Origin: Isoetes taiwanensis
Lineage: Eukaryota; Streptophyta; Lycopodiopsida; Isoetales; Isoetaceae
Reading direction: 5' to 3'
Assembly: GCA_021234155.1 (NCBI GenBank)
Contig: JAJEKV010000004.1
Location: 5,148,109-5,212,108 of the forward strand
Length of the DNA: 64,000 nt
Made by a program: the position numbers and the translations under genes
In this document: positions 1-11,939 of the stretch, one piece after another
Layout: each line of letters starts with the position of its first letter
How positions within the stretch are numbered: position 1 is the first letter of the stretch
Notes under the pieces: generated by a model
Database searches by the model: none
What the model saw: the letters and a program-made list of their open reading frames with translations, nothing else
What the model was told of the DNA's origin: nothing

Positions 1-1530
1 ATCCAAGAAGAATGCTCAAACAATTGTTTAAGATAGCTTTCCCTGAAGGTAAAAAAGCCTGCCTTGCAAGAATGTGTGTCAAATGCAAACCAAAGGGATT
101 TTGATCATGATTCTTATTTCTAGAGCTGCACAAGATCTTGAAGGATCTTGGGACAAAAGTCAGAAGGATTTTGATGAGGGTAAAATCGCCAAATAAGCAC
201 TCCTGACCAGGTCAATTTTTGGTCAATATCCATGGCAGAGAGCTAGATTTTCAAACTCGATGTAGGTGGCCTCTTTTTGAGATCTGATGCTTTAGTCTTC
301 CTCTAAGATGTCTGCACACCATATTCCTGAGTGCCCTTTGCAAAAAGAGGTGTACCCTTTTGGGATTTTGATTTTTTGGATGACTGACTGTCACAAAATA
401 TGAACAGTATGAAAAAGTATGTTTGCTGGATGTTTAAATGCACTTTTTTGCTTTTTCTTATGCAATATCTATGCCTACCATGACTTGCCAATGAATGGTG
501 AATATTGTTTGAGCAATATGCAGATGTAGAGCTAGACTCAATGGCCCTCTGGTGCAGGCTTAAATCTATATCAATTAGTCAAGCAAGTATTACGACTATC
601 ATATGCTAGTATTCAAAGTGTTTAAATGCAATGCCCCTACTTCTCTTTTCCTCAGAGTAATGTGCAAAGGCAAAATAATGCAAGGAGAATGACTTCTGTC
701 ACACGAGCGATAGGAAATACTCATAAATTTGACAATAAGGCTCGAATTTTCATTTTAATCAGGTTCACGCAGGCAAACAATATCAATCCCAAGCTCAAAG
801 TCTTGGGCACAGGATCAAATAGGTATACAATCAAAGAAATAGCATGAATTTGTCAGTAATTCATGCAAAATATCAGGTCTGGAAGGCAGAATCTAGCTCC
901 CAATATGCAAGCCGGTCCTTCTTCAAGGTAATCAATCTCTTTTTCACCTCAAAGCCCTCGAAATTCTTCTGAGCACAAACGCCCTTTTAAAATTCCCCTG
1001 CTTCGTCCCGTTCTCGACTAATTTGATTTAATTCTCTGTCTTTTAGCTTCTGCGATGCAATCTTGGTGTTGTACAAGATAATTCGGCAGCTTAAAGTCAT
1101 GATTAGGTGGTTGTTTCAGGCGAATTAGATGGATCTTGGCATTTCTGGGATTTAGGGTTCTTGGCAAACTTGACGAAATATCTCACAGGCCGAATTTAAA
1201 CTGGAAGCTCAAGGTATATAACAACAAATAAATCCAGTATTATTAATAAATAACGCGTAATATCCACGTGGGCCTCGGTACCTCCACTGCCCCACACGCC
1301 TGGATATTCCATGTGTCAGGGGGTGATTGGCTAAGGAATCTAGGCTTTGGGGGGGGGGGTAGATAGGAAACATTTTTTTGTAAAATAGGCTAAGGCACGA
1401 TTCCCAAGAAGCTATTTTTGAAGGCCAAAATAAACGATTTTTTTTTTTAATTTTCTTTTTTGCAAAAAGGATCTTTTAAGATGCTCTAGAGGATGCTGAA
1501 ATCTTTTTTTGCAAAGGAGCACTTTTGAAT
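1..1530. other. Anonymous intergenic DNA
   Basis: I see no convincing gene here. Short open frames on both strands lack recognisable motifs and splice context. A run of G near 1349 and T-rich runs near 1370 and 1440 are simple-sequence features. Confidence 0.5.
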
Positions 1531-1539
1531 TTTGGCTTT

Positions 1540-2300
1540 GAAAAGGTATATATGGATGGTGATGTGGCATGAGGGCATGATGAGTTGGCAATGTAAGGAT
1601 GACATGGCAAACAAACGTGGTGAGGTGTCAAACAACTTGGCTAAGAATATGTTTTCTAGTCAAAACTTGGGATGAGGTGGACATGATGTGTATGACATAT
1701 GGATGATGATGTGGAGATGTTGGTGATGATGTGGCATAATGATATGTCTCCCTTATGGATTCAACCATGTAATTTGAAGAGCTTTTGCAAAAAATAGAAT
1801 CTCAATGGGGTGACACGTGCATGGTATGACATGGCAATGTGGATGACATGTATGGTGACTTGGCCTCTTTGAGTGTTGTCATAGGTCAATTTAAGCATCA
1901 ATGCATATAATTTGCATTTTCTAGGCAAATTTTGACTTTAAGTGCTTCCCTTAGGAATTTTTGCATTCTCTCTCATGTTTTGACTTATAAAGAGAGGAAG
2001 TTGACCTTTGACCATATGTATGACCAAGTCAAGTGGAATTTTTGTGCTTGAATGAGATGGTGATGGGATGGCAACTGTGTGGAATGTGAATGACATGTAA
2101 AGGGGAAGTTTTGACTAAAAAAATCTTCAAGGCCAATTTTGACTTGGGAGATGAAATGTAGGCATGGAACTTGGGATCTCATGAGCATATCTTCATGATG
2201 AAGGGTGTGGAGGGTGTAGGATGGGAATCAAAGAATGTAATTATGCCAAGAACTCAAATAGTAGCATCACATACCAAGAACTCTTCAAGGGGTCTTCCAA
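1540..2300. repeat. Degenerate GATGTGG/TGGCA-rich dispersed repeat
   Basis: The stretch is built from loosely repeated words such as GATGATGTGG, GATGTGGCA and GACATGGCA, interrupted by CTAGTCAAAACTT. The same words appear in reverse complement around 38450-38720, including the TCTAGTCAAAACTT word, so the two regions look like diverged copies of one dispersed element in opposite orientation. No coding signal is visible. The element class is unknown; an LTR or other non-coding part of a retrotransposon is possible. Confidence 0.45.
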
Positions 2301-2820
2301 TCTTCAAATTTGCTTGATTCACCTTCATGACTTGCTTGTGTGACCTGAGTCAAATGTCCTCACCTTGCTCTTCAAGTCTTCAAAGTGTGCAAAGATGCAT
2401 TCTTCTTGTGTGTCTAAGTTCGAATCAAAGTATGAGCATGAAAATATGAAATGTGTCTTGCTCTTCCATGCTGCCATGGCATGGCAGCACTTGACTTCTC
2501 CAAAAACCTCTTCAAATCGTGCCTCCGGTCATCTTGTTGCACTGCGTTCCAATTGCCGATGCATTCAAGTGATGATAGCTAAGGTTAGTGAACCGGCCTT
2601 GCCCTAATAAAAAATAAGGCCAGGGATATGTACTGAATATAGATTTGTTTGCAGGCTAAAGAGGCGAATGGAATACTTCTCATACTGCCACCCACAGACC
2701 CGACGTACATCGTTCCATCTTTATGTATTCTCTACTCTCATACCTAAAAGATTTATCTTGCTGGTAAGAAAAAGAAAGCAAAGGTTTTATATCTATTTTG
2801 AATTCCTGCTAGGACATTTC

Positions 2821-3041
2821 GCATCTCTATTTGCTGATATAGTGCTACAGATTCAGGCTTAAACAGCTTGCATATGCAGAAGAGAATGTCCAGATGAATG
2901 CCAGAGATTCTTTAAACCTTGGTAAGCATCTTTATTTGCTGATACAACGCTACAGATTCAGGCTTAAACAACTTGCATATGCAGAAGAGGATGTGCAGAT
3001 GAAGGCCAGAGATTCTTTAAACCTCGGTAAGCATCTTTATT
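2821..3041 (+). repeat. 105-bp tandem duplication of an exon-like unit
   Basis: Two copies (2821-2925 and 2926-3030) have an exact 105-bp period, and a third begins at 3031. Each unit contains ACAG (acceptor-like), an open stretch reading about FRLKQLAYAEE-VQM-ARDSLNL, and GGTAAG (donor-like). Differences between copies are mostly single substitutions. The simplest reading is tandem duplication of one small exon with its intron edges inside a decayed gene. The upstream plus-strand frame around 2655-2750 (AKEANGILLILPPTDPT) may be another exon of the same relic. I do not recognise the protein. Confidence 0.55.
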
Positions 3042-3044
3042 AAG

Positions 3045-5100
3045 TAAGTTAATAGAAATTTAGTTAGAAAGTGATTATTTTTTCAGTGGCCTGTCTCTGT
3101 TTTGTAGGAACAAGTGTTAGAATAGTGTTTTGACAAAGTAGAGATAAAAGGACAGACCCATATTCTGCTTGCTTAGTCCCATGTTCCAATGGGGATGTGC
3201 TTACAAGCCTGGATGTCAATGCTGATTTGCTTACAAGCCCAAAAACAGGTAGAATCATTCATGTTAATCTTTTTTTGCATTCTTCTTCATTTGTAAGCAT
3301 GGTTTGTAACAACAGGTATAAATGTGAAGGTTAACATCACTGCAGAGTCTAAAACAGCTAAAAATCATTGACCTTGTTTCATTTTTTAATGATCTAGGCA
3401 TTTTCCGAACATGATTGTTTTTTCCTTATGTAGATCCTTAAGAGTCTGGAAAGTAATGGATCCCATGATGCAGACGATCCGTTTCTATTCTACATTAAGC
3501 AAAAATAAATGGCTGTGAAAGTATTAGAATTGGAAAACTGGAACAACATCCCATCTTCCCGGATTGTAATGTATTTTCTGCCTTATATTATATTAAAAAC
3601 TATGTATTCCATGAATTTCAATGGTTTTACTGGCATGTTGATTACTTGTATCTGATAGTTGACAATTAAAAAAATTAGAAACAACCACTTACACATTAAG
3701 AATCTACTCTTTAACCTGCAAGAACCTCCTTGGCAATAATCAGCCATGTAAATAACCATTAATTTTTTTGTTTAAATGTATGCCACGTGTCAGCATTTGA
3801 TTAGTTGAAATAATATTTTTTATTTTAGAAATATGCCGCGTGTCGATATTTAATTGGTTAAAAGACATTAGAAACAACACTTAGGTTTTTCTGTGTTATA
3901 ATAATACTTTTCTATATGTCCTTATTTTAAAAAAACAATAGTTAGGAGCATTAAAAGCAATAGCTAGATTTAAATAACACATGTGGTATTTTGTTAAATA
4001 ACATGTAATTTTTTATAAAACCATCTTACTTTGACGTTGTAATTTTATTCTTCACGTGTAATAATATCTAAACCTGAAGGAAAACAATTCATGGTTTTGC
4101 TAAAAACTACAAGTAGAGAAAAAAACACACACGTAGAAAAGGAAAAAAGAATGGTCTTTTCTCACTTTACCTACATGTGTTATTTAGAAGACAAACAACA
4201 CGTGGCTCCTTAAAAAACAACAGTCAAGAAAAAACAACACGTTGACAAAAGTTCGCTAAAAACAATAGTGAAAAAAAGGACACGCTGATCAAAAAATAAA
4301 AAGGCGCCAGAAAAACCACGGTGGGATTTTTTTTGCCAAAAACCCACTGTCTCTTTGTGCAAATCTGGATAAATGGGCCGCGTGGACTTTTAAGGCCGTT
4401 TTGGTATTGTTTTTAGCATAAAACAGCAGATAAAAACAATTGTGGACCAAAAATTGGGGTGAGTATGTTGTGATCATAGCATCCCTATTCATATAGTACG
4501 ATAAGGCCGAGAATCTTGAGTCAAAGACAATGTCAAAGCTCTTGTCTAAGAGAGGCTCTTGGAGTGCTTGAAAACAAGAATAAGTAGTAGAAAATACTAG
4601 TGTTCGTATTTTTTTCTTTCTGACCACCAAAGGTTTGTTTCATCCAAGTGCAAGATTAAATTTATTGGTGAGGAGATTATCTGCATATCTTTGTTGCATT
4701 ATTTGTTCTTCTTTCTTTTAGAAATATAATGTATTTTCTATATCTTAATTAGTGAAGGACCAAAGTCGTAGGTGGGGTGTTAGCTGATCCTTTATATAAT
4801 GGCATGCCTTTAGGTAAAGGCTCTTAGCCCTTCACGTTTACCCTTTCATACCGCTATGGTACTATACAACCTCTATTGACAATGAAAGTGTCTTGTATCC
4901 TAGTGCAATTGTGTATTTTATTCCTCTCATCAGTAAAGTTAACACATTAGGCTATCTAAAAACATGGGGGCATTAATTGCATTTATTTGCATAAGTGCAC
5001 ATCAACTCAGAATTGAGACAAGTAGGTGGCTTTGTCAAAGTAAGAACTCTGAAAGATAAATGACATACATCCAGATATGTCCAACATTTATGACTATCAA
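3045..5100. other. Anonymous AT-rich intergenic DNA
   Basis: No supported gene. Two related short blocks, ATGCCACGTGTCAGCATTTGATT near 3780 and ATGCCGCGTGTCGATATTTAATT near 3832, look like a local duplication. The region is rich in A runs and short ORFs without motifs. Confidence 0.4.
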
Positions 5101-5369
5101 AGGGTGGATTCATGATATGGTGTCTCAACTCTGCTCATTTTTTCACCACAAAAATAGCCCAAAACATAGTTCAAGATTTTGGTTTGTACACACAAAAATT
5201 CAAATCATTTAGCATTTATAATAGTGCAAAAATAAAATTCCCTCTCTTTGGCATGATATCTTTCTCGATAATAGGACCTTTTGAATTTGCCACGCAAGCC
5301 AAATGCCAGGAGGCCAAAATAATGTGGACCGCCAAAAAATAACCAAAAACACCAAAAAGACCTAAATAG

Positions 5370-5665
5370 AGACTGCAGAAGAATAGCCAGATCTTGTGGA
5401 TCATAGCCAAACAGATCGTGTGGATCATAGCCACCAAACAGAAATTGGCAGATCATAGCTTGCCGAATCATGGGAAAAGCTTTTGCTATATGCAGTGCCG
5501 ATTTTGTTTCCATTGATTTTTGGTGTGCGGAAGCATAGTCAGATCTTGTGGATCATAGCTTGTGGATCATAGCACATAGATTGTCAGATCATAGCTAGAG
5601 CTTGCCGAATGATAGGCAAAATTTTTGCTGTATGTAGTGCCGATTTTGTTTCGATTGATTTTGAC
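5370..5665. repeat. Local direct repeats (GGATCATAGC words and a 60-bp duplicate)
   Basis: The words TTGTGGATCATAGC and AGATCATAGC recur at least seven times. A block of about 60 bp starting CTTGCCGAAT and ending TTGATTTT is present twice, at about 5459-5520 and 5600-5662, with several substitutions. The duplication is old and non-coding. Confidence 0.6.
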
Positions 5666-6399
5666 CTTGTGGAGTTGGTTCAATCCTTGGTCTCTTAGAT
5701 TTCATGGTTGTAGAAATGGAAAAAATTGTCTTGAATGATAGTGGATTGTCATAGAGGGATTTGTTAAAGCATGAGAAAAAGTTTGTGGATCCATTAGTAT
5801 TGGGGACCAAATATGGAGAATAAACAATCCTATAGACTGAGGGCTCAGAAAAAAGAGAAGAAAGAGGCTTTTCTGAGCATTTACAAGGCAATCTATGAGG
5901 AAAGGGGTTAGTCAAGTTATGGCTGTAGCATGTGTAGCATGGTTTTTGCATGATGTTAAAGGTAAGGATATAGATTGATTGAGTTTTTATAAGCATGCTT
6001 CAAAAAAGAGATCTTCAATGCTAGAGGAAGATAATCTACCCATCGAGGAAGATAGTGGGACTAAAAATATACTAAAACCTATACAAGATTCAGGCATCAC
6101 TGAACCACGATTGGCTTCATCATATTCTAAAACCGTGGAGTCCAAGAGACAGAAATATGGTAATACAAATTGTAGTTCTTATTTTGTTTGATTTGCATTT
6201 TGTCTTAAATGAGCTCACACAACACAATGTAGTTTCAGCAAAGTTGGAGATGCAAAAAGGAGATTTTACCTTTGGACATTCTATTCTGATAGTAAGTACT
6301 TTTGATAAACATTGTTCTGTTTTAATTTCTGGACTAGAATGTGGATTATATGATTTCTTAAAGGATTGTAGAGTCTTGATAATCATTGGTTCGTTCATA

Positions 6400-6905
6400 G
6401 CCTAGCCTTTGTGGTTATTGTGGTTATTGTGGTTATAGTTTTTGTGGTTTTAGGTCAGCAGATCTTAAGTTGTGGTTCTTTAGTAGATTGTGGTTTAGAG
6501 TTGTGAATTTATATTGTAGATTTGAAATTGTGGTATAGAATTGTGATCTAGAGTTTGTGAATTTAGATTGTAGTTTATATATTTGGATTTGTTGTTTGTG
6601 ATTTATGATTTGTGGTTTGGGGTTAATGGATTTGGTTTATGAGTTGGGTGTCTTGGTTTGTGGATTGAGTGAATTTTATATTGTGTTCTATATTCTGTAG
6701 TTTGTGGTTTGTGATTGCATGTTTTGGTTTGTGGATTGGGGAAATTTTATATTGTGTTCTGTGGCTTGTGGTTTTGCATTTGTGAAGGTTAAATTGTGGT
6801 TAAGGATTTATACTTTGTGCTTTGTGGATTATATTTTATAGATTGGACCTGAATTATAGTGGGTGGAATATAGATTGTGGATTAAGCCTTTAATAAAGTC
6901 TCTTT
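6400..6905 (+). repeat. TTGTGGTTT/ATTGTGGTT-rich degenerate array
   Basis: About 500 bp is dominated by imperfect repeats of TTGTGGTTTG and ATTGTGG. The reverse complement of this word (AACCACAAT) forms a second array at about 9870-10180. The RING-like gene and the Helitron-like 3' end lie between the two inverted arrays. Confidence 0.55.
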
Positions 6906-6955
6906 AGATTGTGGAATATACTTTATATACATGTAGCTAATTTACTGAATGGGTG

Positions 6956-8066
6956 ATGACAAAATGGAAGGAGTCCACTGAATTGAAGTTGAAAGAGGTT
7001 GATTGCAGGCTACAACAGTCATATAACAAATGGAAAGAGTTGAAGAAAACCTTCAAATCATTAAGGGAGAAGAAGGAGCATTATATGCAAGAACTTGTAG
7101 ACATCAAATGCTTGATGCAAGGAATGACAAAGGAAGCAGCTGCAAGTGTGCAACAGGTGGTAGATATGAAGGAAGCCGAGGTAGTTAAAGTTGTGGCATC
7201 ATTGGTTGTTGTTGAAGAAGATCTTGATGCTATTGAGAAGAGGAGGCAAGGGGAGAATGATGAGATGTCAAAACTCAGACCATGTCTTGAAAGGCTTATT
7301 GAAGGCTGCAATGTCCTTGAGAATGGGATTAAACCAGATCCTTATCTACCCGAGTCTATAGAAGCAAATTTCCTATTAGACTCACCTGAACGTGTATGTC
7401 CCTATTGTAGAAGCTTCTTGGAATATGATGGGAAACCATTGCCCTTTGCTACTACAGAGTGTAACCATCTTTACCATATTCTATGTTTGGCCTCATTATT
7501 AAGGTATGAGCAATAGTAAATTTTGATCTTAACAATAGTTATATTTTTTTGTTGAAGGACGTCAGACTTTATTCAATCAAAGAGTCAAATACAAGTATAA
7601 ATGCAGAGACAGGAATAAAATCTCAGCGGATAAGCGGAGACCCACCGAGTGAAGCAACCTGCCTAAGCATAAGAGTGCACATCCAAAAACTCCTCAAAAA
7701 TCAATCGCCTCTTGCGAGGGGCAAGTGAGGAACAATGATACGACTTTACAATGTAACCTTGAGCTTCTTGGAGAACACGATTATCTGCCACATCCAGACC
7801 TTTGAAGATTACCAATCTTCGTCTTTTCCAGATAGTCCAAAGCAACCATCCTGCTGCTAGATGAAAAGCCTGGCCTTGTAACCCAGATTATGACCTGATC
7901 ATATCTGCCACTTGGATTGCTGCATTTGGTGTGAAGAAAGTTGTACACTCATATGGTATGTATAAGTGGTTAAGCAATCAACCTCTTAACATCATTTAAT
8001 CTTGACGGTTTTGTTGGTTGTCATTTTAGATGTCCATATGAATCCCACATATGCAAATACAAGTAG
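6956..8066 (+). CDS. Coiled-coil protein with RING-like zinc finger (two exons)
   Basis: Proposed CDS joins 6956-7503 and 8030-8066 (194 residues). Exon 1 starts at an ATG (MTKWKESTEL), is rich in K, E and Q through about residue 110 (coiled-coil character), then carries CPYC (about 146-149) and C-N-H-L-Y-H-x2-C (about 165-173). The donor is AAG|GTATGAG and the acceptor TTTTAG|A. Splicing keeps the frame and adds RCPYESHICKYK before a stop, supplying two more cysteines, so a C2..CxHxxHxxC..C RING-like arrangement is plausible. The last pair is spaced CX6C rather than CX2C, which is unusual. RING proteins are often E3 ubiquitin ligases, but I cannot assign a substrate. The intron contains a LINE fragment. 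It could be a captured or decayed copy rather than a working gene. Confidence 0.5.
7541..7925 (-). mobile_element. 5'-truncated LINE (3' end fragment)
   Basis: On the minus strand this reads WLLWTIWKRRRLVIFKGLD followed by RKRRLIFEEFLDVHSYA and a stop, the typical tail of a plant L1-type ORF2 (a W..WKRR..F motif after the reverse transcriptase). A short poly-A tail is visible as a T run at about 7541-7551. The fragment lies within the intron of the RING-like gene, in antisense orientation. The related LINE at 62.9-64 kb has the matching motif WLMWSVWKRRRRKVF. Confidence 0.65.
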
Positions 8067-8245
8067 AGATAAGGGATATCTGTTCTCACAGTTAAAAGAG
8101 CAAAAGATCCAGGTGGAGAATGCATCACGACCTGAAATTGAGAAAGAAGAGCACACTGGACAATCAGAAAGTGAGAAACAAGGTAATGTAAAAGCTAATA
8201 GTTTGTATTAGTATAACTTATGTTATTTTTCATTCTTCTTGTATA

Positions 8246-8674
8246 TTGCTGCATGTAGGCTTCAAATTGCAGTCAAATCTAAATGAAGAGTCAAGTGCAG
8301 CATATGGTGATGCCTCCAAATTTACATCAAGTGCAATAGATGCCTCCAAAAGCTACAATGAACCTTCTCCATTTGGAGCTCCTAGCCCTTCTAGCTTTAC
8401 CAAGCAGGAAGTTTCCACCGCATCTGAAAACCCACTTTCTAGCTTCAACAAGGAGGATAAGCTCAATAAACCCTCTAGCTCTACCAAACAAGCTGAGTCC
8501 ACCGCATCTAAAAAACCGCTTTCTAGCTTCAATATTGAGGAGAAGTTCGTTGCATTAAAAAAACCACTTTTTGTAGTAGAAGTCAAAGATTTCATATCTG
8601 GTTGGTGGTGTTATGTTAGCTTTGTTATGCAGCGTTGGTCCAAAAAGCTATTTACAATGAGTTATCTATATTAA
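8246..8674 (+). other. Exon-like Ser-rich open frame with internal duplication
   Basis: The open frame follows a TGTAG acceptor-like site and contains a repeated segment of about 23 residues: SSFTKQEVSTASENPLSSF and SSSTKQAESTASKKPLSSF. An upstream open stretch at about 8030-8181 ends at a GGTAATG donor-like site. These may be 3' exons of the RING-like gene in another frame or a separate relic. No domain is recognised. Confidence 0.3.
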
Positions 8675-9143
8675 CCATACTTATTATCATCTTATTTGTT
8701 GTTCTATTGCTTCTCATTGGCAGAGAAATCTTACTCCTAAAAGCGTGCCACATTACTCCTCTTGGGCTGAATAATAATGTTCTCTAAACGATATATGCAT
8801 TCTCTTTTATGCTATTGCTTATATTGTGTTTGGACATATATGGATAAACAACTGAGGTGACCGGACTCTCGCTAAAACATTGGATGCCCAATTGTATATC
8901 ATTCCATTATTCAACAACATTATTGCAAAAATGAGGTTTTTGATTGTGCTTATTTGTCGTTGTATTAAGGAAATAGGACCTCTCATGCAAGGGGGGTTCA
9001 CTCAATGGTCACGTACGTACCAACTGAGTGAACTTTTAGGGTTTTTTTATTGCCTTGGTCGTAGGTATACGGTCGGGAGCTCATACGGGCGGGAAGGAGA
9101 GATTCCGTAGATGATCGATTTGGGGAGCTGATCCATTTGACGG

Positions 9144-9290
9144 AAAAAGGTACAAAGTCGGAAAGGGATTATATAATTTGGCACAAAAGGTACACAAAAG
9201 GTACAAAAGTCGGAAAGGGATTATATAATTTGGCACAAAGGGTCTTCACAAAAGGTACAAAGTCGGAAAGGGATTATATAATTTGGCACA
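9144..9290 (+). repeat. Three tandem copies of a ~50-bp unit
   Basis: Three near-identical units contain AAGTCGGAAAGGGATTATAT followed by AATTTGGCACA. They are separated by short variable linkers starting AAAGGTACA. No coding role is evident. Confidence 0.75.
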
Positions 9291-9299
9291 ATCAATCGT

Positions 9300-9480
9300 A
9301 AATCTACGGATAGGGTCTATATTGTATGTTAGTTCGAAAAACCGTATGGTATGGGTTTTTCTACTCCAAAAAGCCGTATACAGGGGTTTTTCTATGACCC
9401 CTCGAACGCAGATGCCATCTGTCCATATATAGAGGTGCACCCCCCGGGCTCTCATGACAATAAATCTAGCCAATGTTCAC
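9300..9480 (-). repeat. Dispersed repeat, inverted copy of 41.57-41.67 kb
   Basis: In reverse complement the sequence runs CACCTCTATATA, a variable stretch with GATGGCAT, then AGAAAAACCCCTGTATAC. This order matches CACCTCTATATAAGGGG ... GGAAAAACCCCTCTGTATAC at about 41580-41645. The two are diverged copies of one dispersed element in opposite orientation. Confidence 0.5.
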
Positions 9481-9764
9481 CTTATGTGATGTTCTAATAA
9501 ATATGGGACATGGTGCATTGGAAGCTTATCTTCACAGATCCATAGAAATATCTATACTTCATTAAGAATGTGTAACAACAATGTTTAATTTGACATCAAA
9601 TCCCACTCCATCCCTCTTCAGACATAGTCAGATCATACCAAAAGGTTCTATTCCAAAGATTTAGACATAATTCATTCCAAATCATCACTTAGATCACTTG
9701 CATCTCTATCCAATAAAAACACAATGCAACTACAAAACAACCACCCCTACAAATTACTACTAAA

Positions 9765-9792
9765 GCCCGGCAACGCCGGGCACCATAACTAG
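9765..9792 (+). mobile_element. Helitron-like 3' terminus
   Basis: A GC-rich hairpin, GCCCGGCAACGCCGGGC (9765-9781), is followed after 7 nt by CTAG (9789-9792) and then a T. Helitron 3' ends are known to have a short hairpin a few bases before CTRR, with insertion between A and T. An identical 17-nt hairpin followed after 9 nt by CTAG|T lies at 61637-61666. The 5' TC end was not identified, so the length of the element and whether it includes the RING-like gene are unknown. Confidence 0.55.
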
Positions 9793-9869
9793 TCAATCTT
9801 AAACCCCAAATCGCAAACATAAACCTCAAACTATAATAATGAAATTCCAAACTACAAAATAAAACAATA

Positions 9870-10180
9870 TCCGTTAGAAACCTTAAAACCACAATCTAAC
9901 CTAAACCACAATCCATTGAACCATAATCTAGACCCACAATGTAATCCACAACCACAAGCAAATTGAAACCAAAAACCACATTCCAATCAAAACCATAATC
10001 TAGAACCACAATGTAATCCACAACCACAACCAAGTTTAAACCACAATGCAACGAATCACAATATAACTTGAACCACAGTCTAAACTAACTAATGCAATCT
10101 CATGGAATTGAAACCACAATGTAATCCAAAACCACAATCTACTCCAACCATAATGCAGTCCATCTTGGATCTAAAACTAT
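9870..10180 (+). repeat. AACCACAAT-rich degenerate array
   Basis: Imperfect repeats of AACCACAATGTAATCC, AACCACAATC and similar words occur here, in reverse complement of the TTGTGGTT array at 6400-6905. The array starts shortly after the Helitron-like terminus. Confidence 0.55.
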
Positions 10181-10239
10181 TATTTATAACACACAATCTA
10201 TAATCTGTTACAGAGGATCTAGAGAAAATTGTGATCAAA

Positions 10240-11098
10240 TCAAGCTTGAAAGATTACATAGATAGTAGAGTAGTAACTAACTTGGCTTTGCTCTAAGTAA
10301 TATATAGCATGCTCTTCTCTGATATTTCTTTCAAGTCTCCTAGATTTCATATCCTTTGTGTTTGGAGAGACCCTAGAATTAAAATTCAAAAATCCTGTAC
10401 AAGAGAAATGACAGAATCAGAAATGGAATCACATCTTCTTCCCCTTCTATAGTACACCCATTTTCCTGAATTGCAATCTATCTCAAATTTGTTTCTCTTT
10501 GCAACAGTCAAATTTCTTGGGTGAACATCAAGGACTTTTCCCATTTTTCTGTAGCTGCTTTTCTCTAAACAAGATTTTTCAGTAGCCATACAATCTAGAC
10601 TAGATGATTGCTTCATGATTTGGATTGAATCTCTGCTACTATCTATTATGGTTGTTTTTGCTTCTAGATTCTTCAAGAGATCCTGAACTATCTCTTCCAT
10701 AGCTTTATGTTCTAGTATATCAATCAATATTTCTCGTTTAGTCTGGAGATTCATTGTTTTTGTTTTCCTCAAGAATGAATTGATGGTGTTTAACACTACT
10801 CTCCTTTTTGTTGCACCACTTTTATCCAATCCATTTGACCTCCAATCTTCACCAATGCCTCATTAGCTTCTTTTTGTCTTTTTCTCTGCCTTTGTTTCTT
10901 CAGACGTTCTTGCTCTGTATCTCTCTTTTTCCTCTTCTTTATATTCTTTTTGGTATTGTTCACAATACTAGGATCATGACCGATTGTCTTATCATCATCT
11001 GCATTCTCAAGATTGACACTAGAAAAAGTTGCATGTTCTAGACCACACTCTAAAACTTCCCCAGATTGAATTTCTTTCAACAATGATATCAAACTCAC
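10240..11098 (-). pseudogene. Broken transposase-like gene (N-terminal half)
   Basis: Three overlapping minus-strand frames read in order: 11098-10796 (a basic segment, KKNIKKRKKRDTEQERLKKQ), 10829-10386 (TKREILIDILEH, then GKVLDVHPRNLTVAKRNKFE and GRRCDSISDSVISLVQDF), and an unlisted frame just below 10390 reading NSRVSPNTKDMKSRR. The order of a basic region, a bHPRNL-like segment, R-R-x-D-S-x-S and an F...SRVSPNTKD segment resembles the N-terminal part of eukaryotic transposase-like proteins that lead into an RNase H-fold core. That comparison is from memory and unchecked. Two frame changes within 700 bp mark it as a relic, and no catalytic core is visible downstream. Confidence 0.4.
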
Positions 11099-11939
11099 CC
11101 TAAAAAAAGGATCTTCATTTTGGATGTTCTGGATTTATTCATCTGCCACATCTAAGAATACATCTTTCTTCTCCATTTTTCAGAAAGGTGCTTCACACTA
11201 TAGACTTACCAAAATATGACTGAGCAAAAGAATGAGGAACAACCTCCCTCTACATGTCTCCACCGTTTGACATTTGAAGAAATTCCCTCCAGCATTAATG
11301 AAGTGGTTGGTTATTATTAGAATTACTCGTCGGTTACTCAAAAGGCGTCAACGTAATCAATGTTATACAATTTCTTAAACCACAAATGCATTTCTTAAAC
11401 CACAAATACAAGCTATACTTTTAAGCTATTTTGGGGATGGGTGACACCAAAACCTGATCCACTATCGCGTGAATCCACCCCAAAGAGAAATATCCAACTT
11501 TCTTGGCCCCACATCAATCGTTACATGTGATTCTACGGGCGTCTGAAATAGCTGCATTAGCTGCATTAGCATCTTACATACTGGAGGTGCTATAGAAATG
11601 TACATAATTGCTTGAATGGAGATGCCAAGAGCAGGCGGTAGACTCATTACTATAAAGGGTTTTTCCTCGAAAATCTTTCACGGCGGCGATTTTTAAATCC
11701 TAACTAGTAATGTGCTTGCTGCATCCATTGTATTGGGTGCCATAGACATTTGGCCTTCGTGGACATTAAAGATCAACTCGATTCAATTCAACTCATGTGC
11801 TACATGTCGAACTTAATGTAGCAAGTTCCAACCCGTGTTTCTTTTAACTTATTTTTTATATAGTTAATGCACTAGCCAAGATGCTTTTTATTTCTTTGGT
11901 GTGGTGATTTTCGCATCATAACTTCTAATTACTTTTAAT

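Noticed and set aside
5205-5996. Overlapping ORFs of 70-130 codons on both strands
   Set aside because: Repeat-derived (GATCATAGC words), with no domain, start context or splice support.
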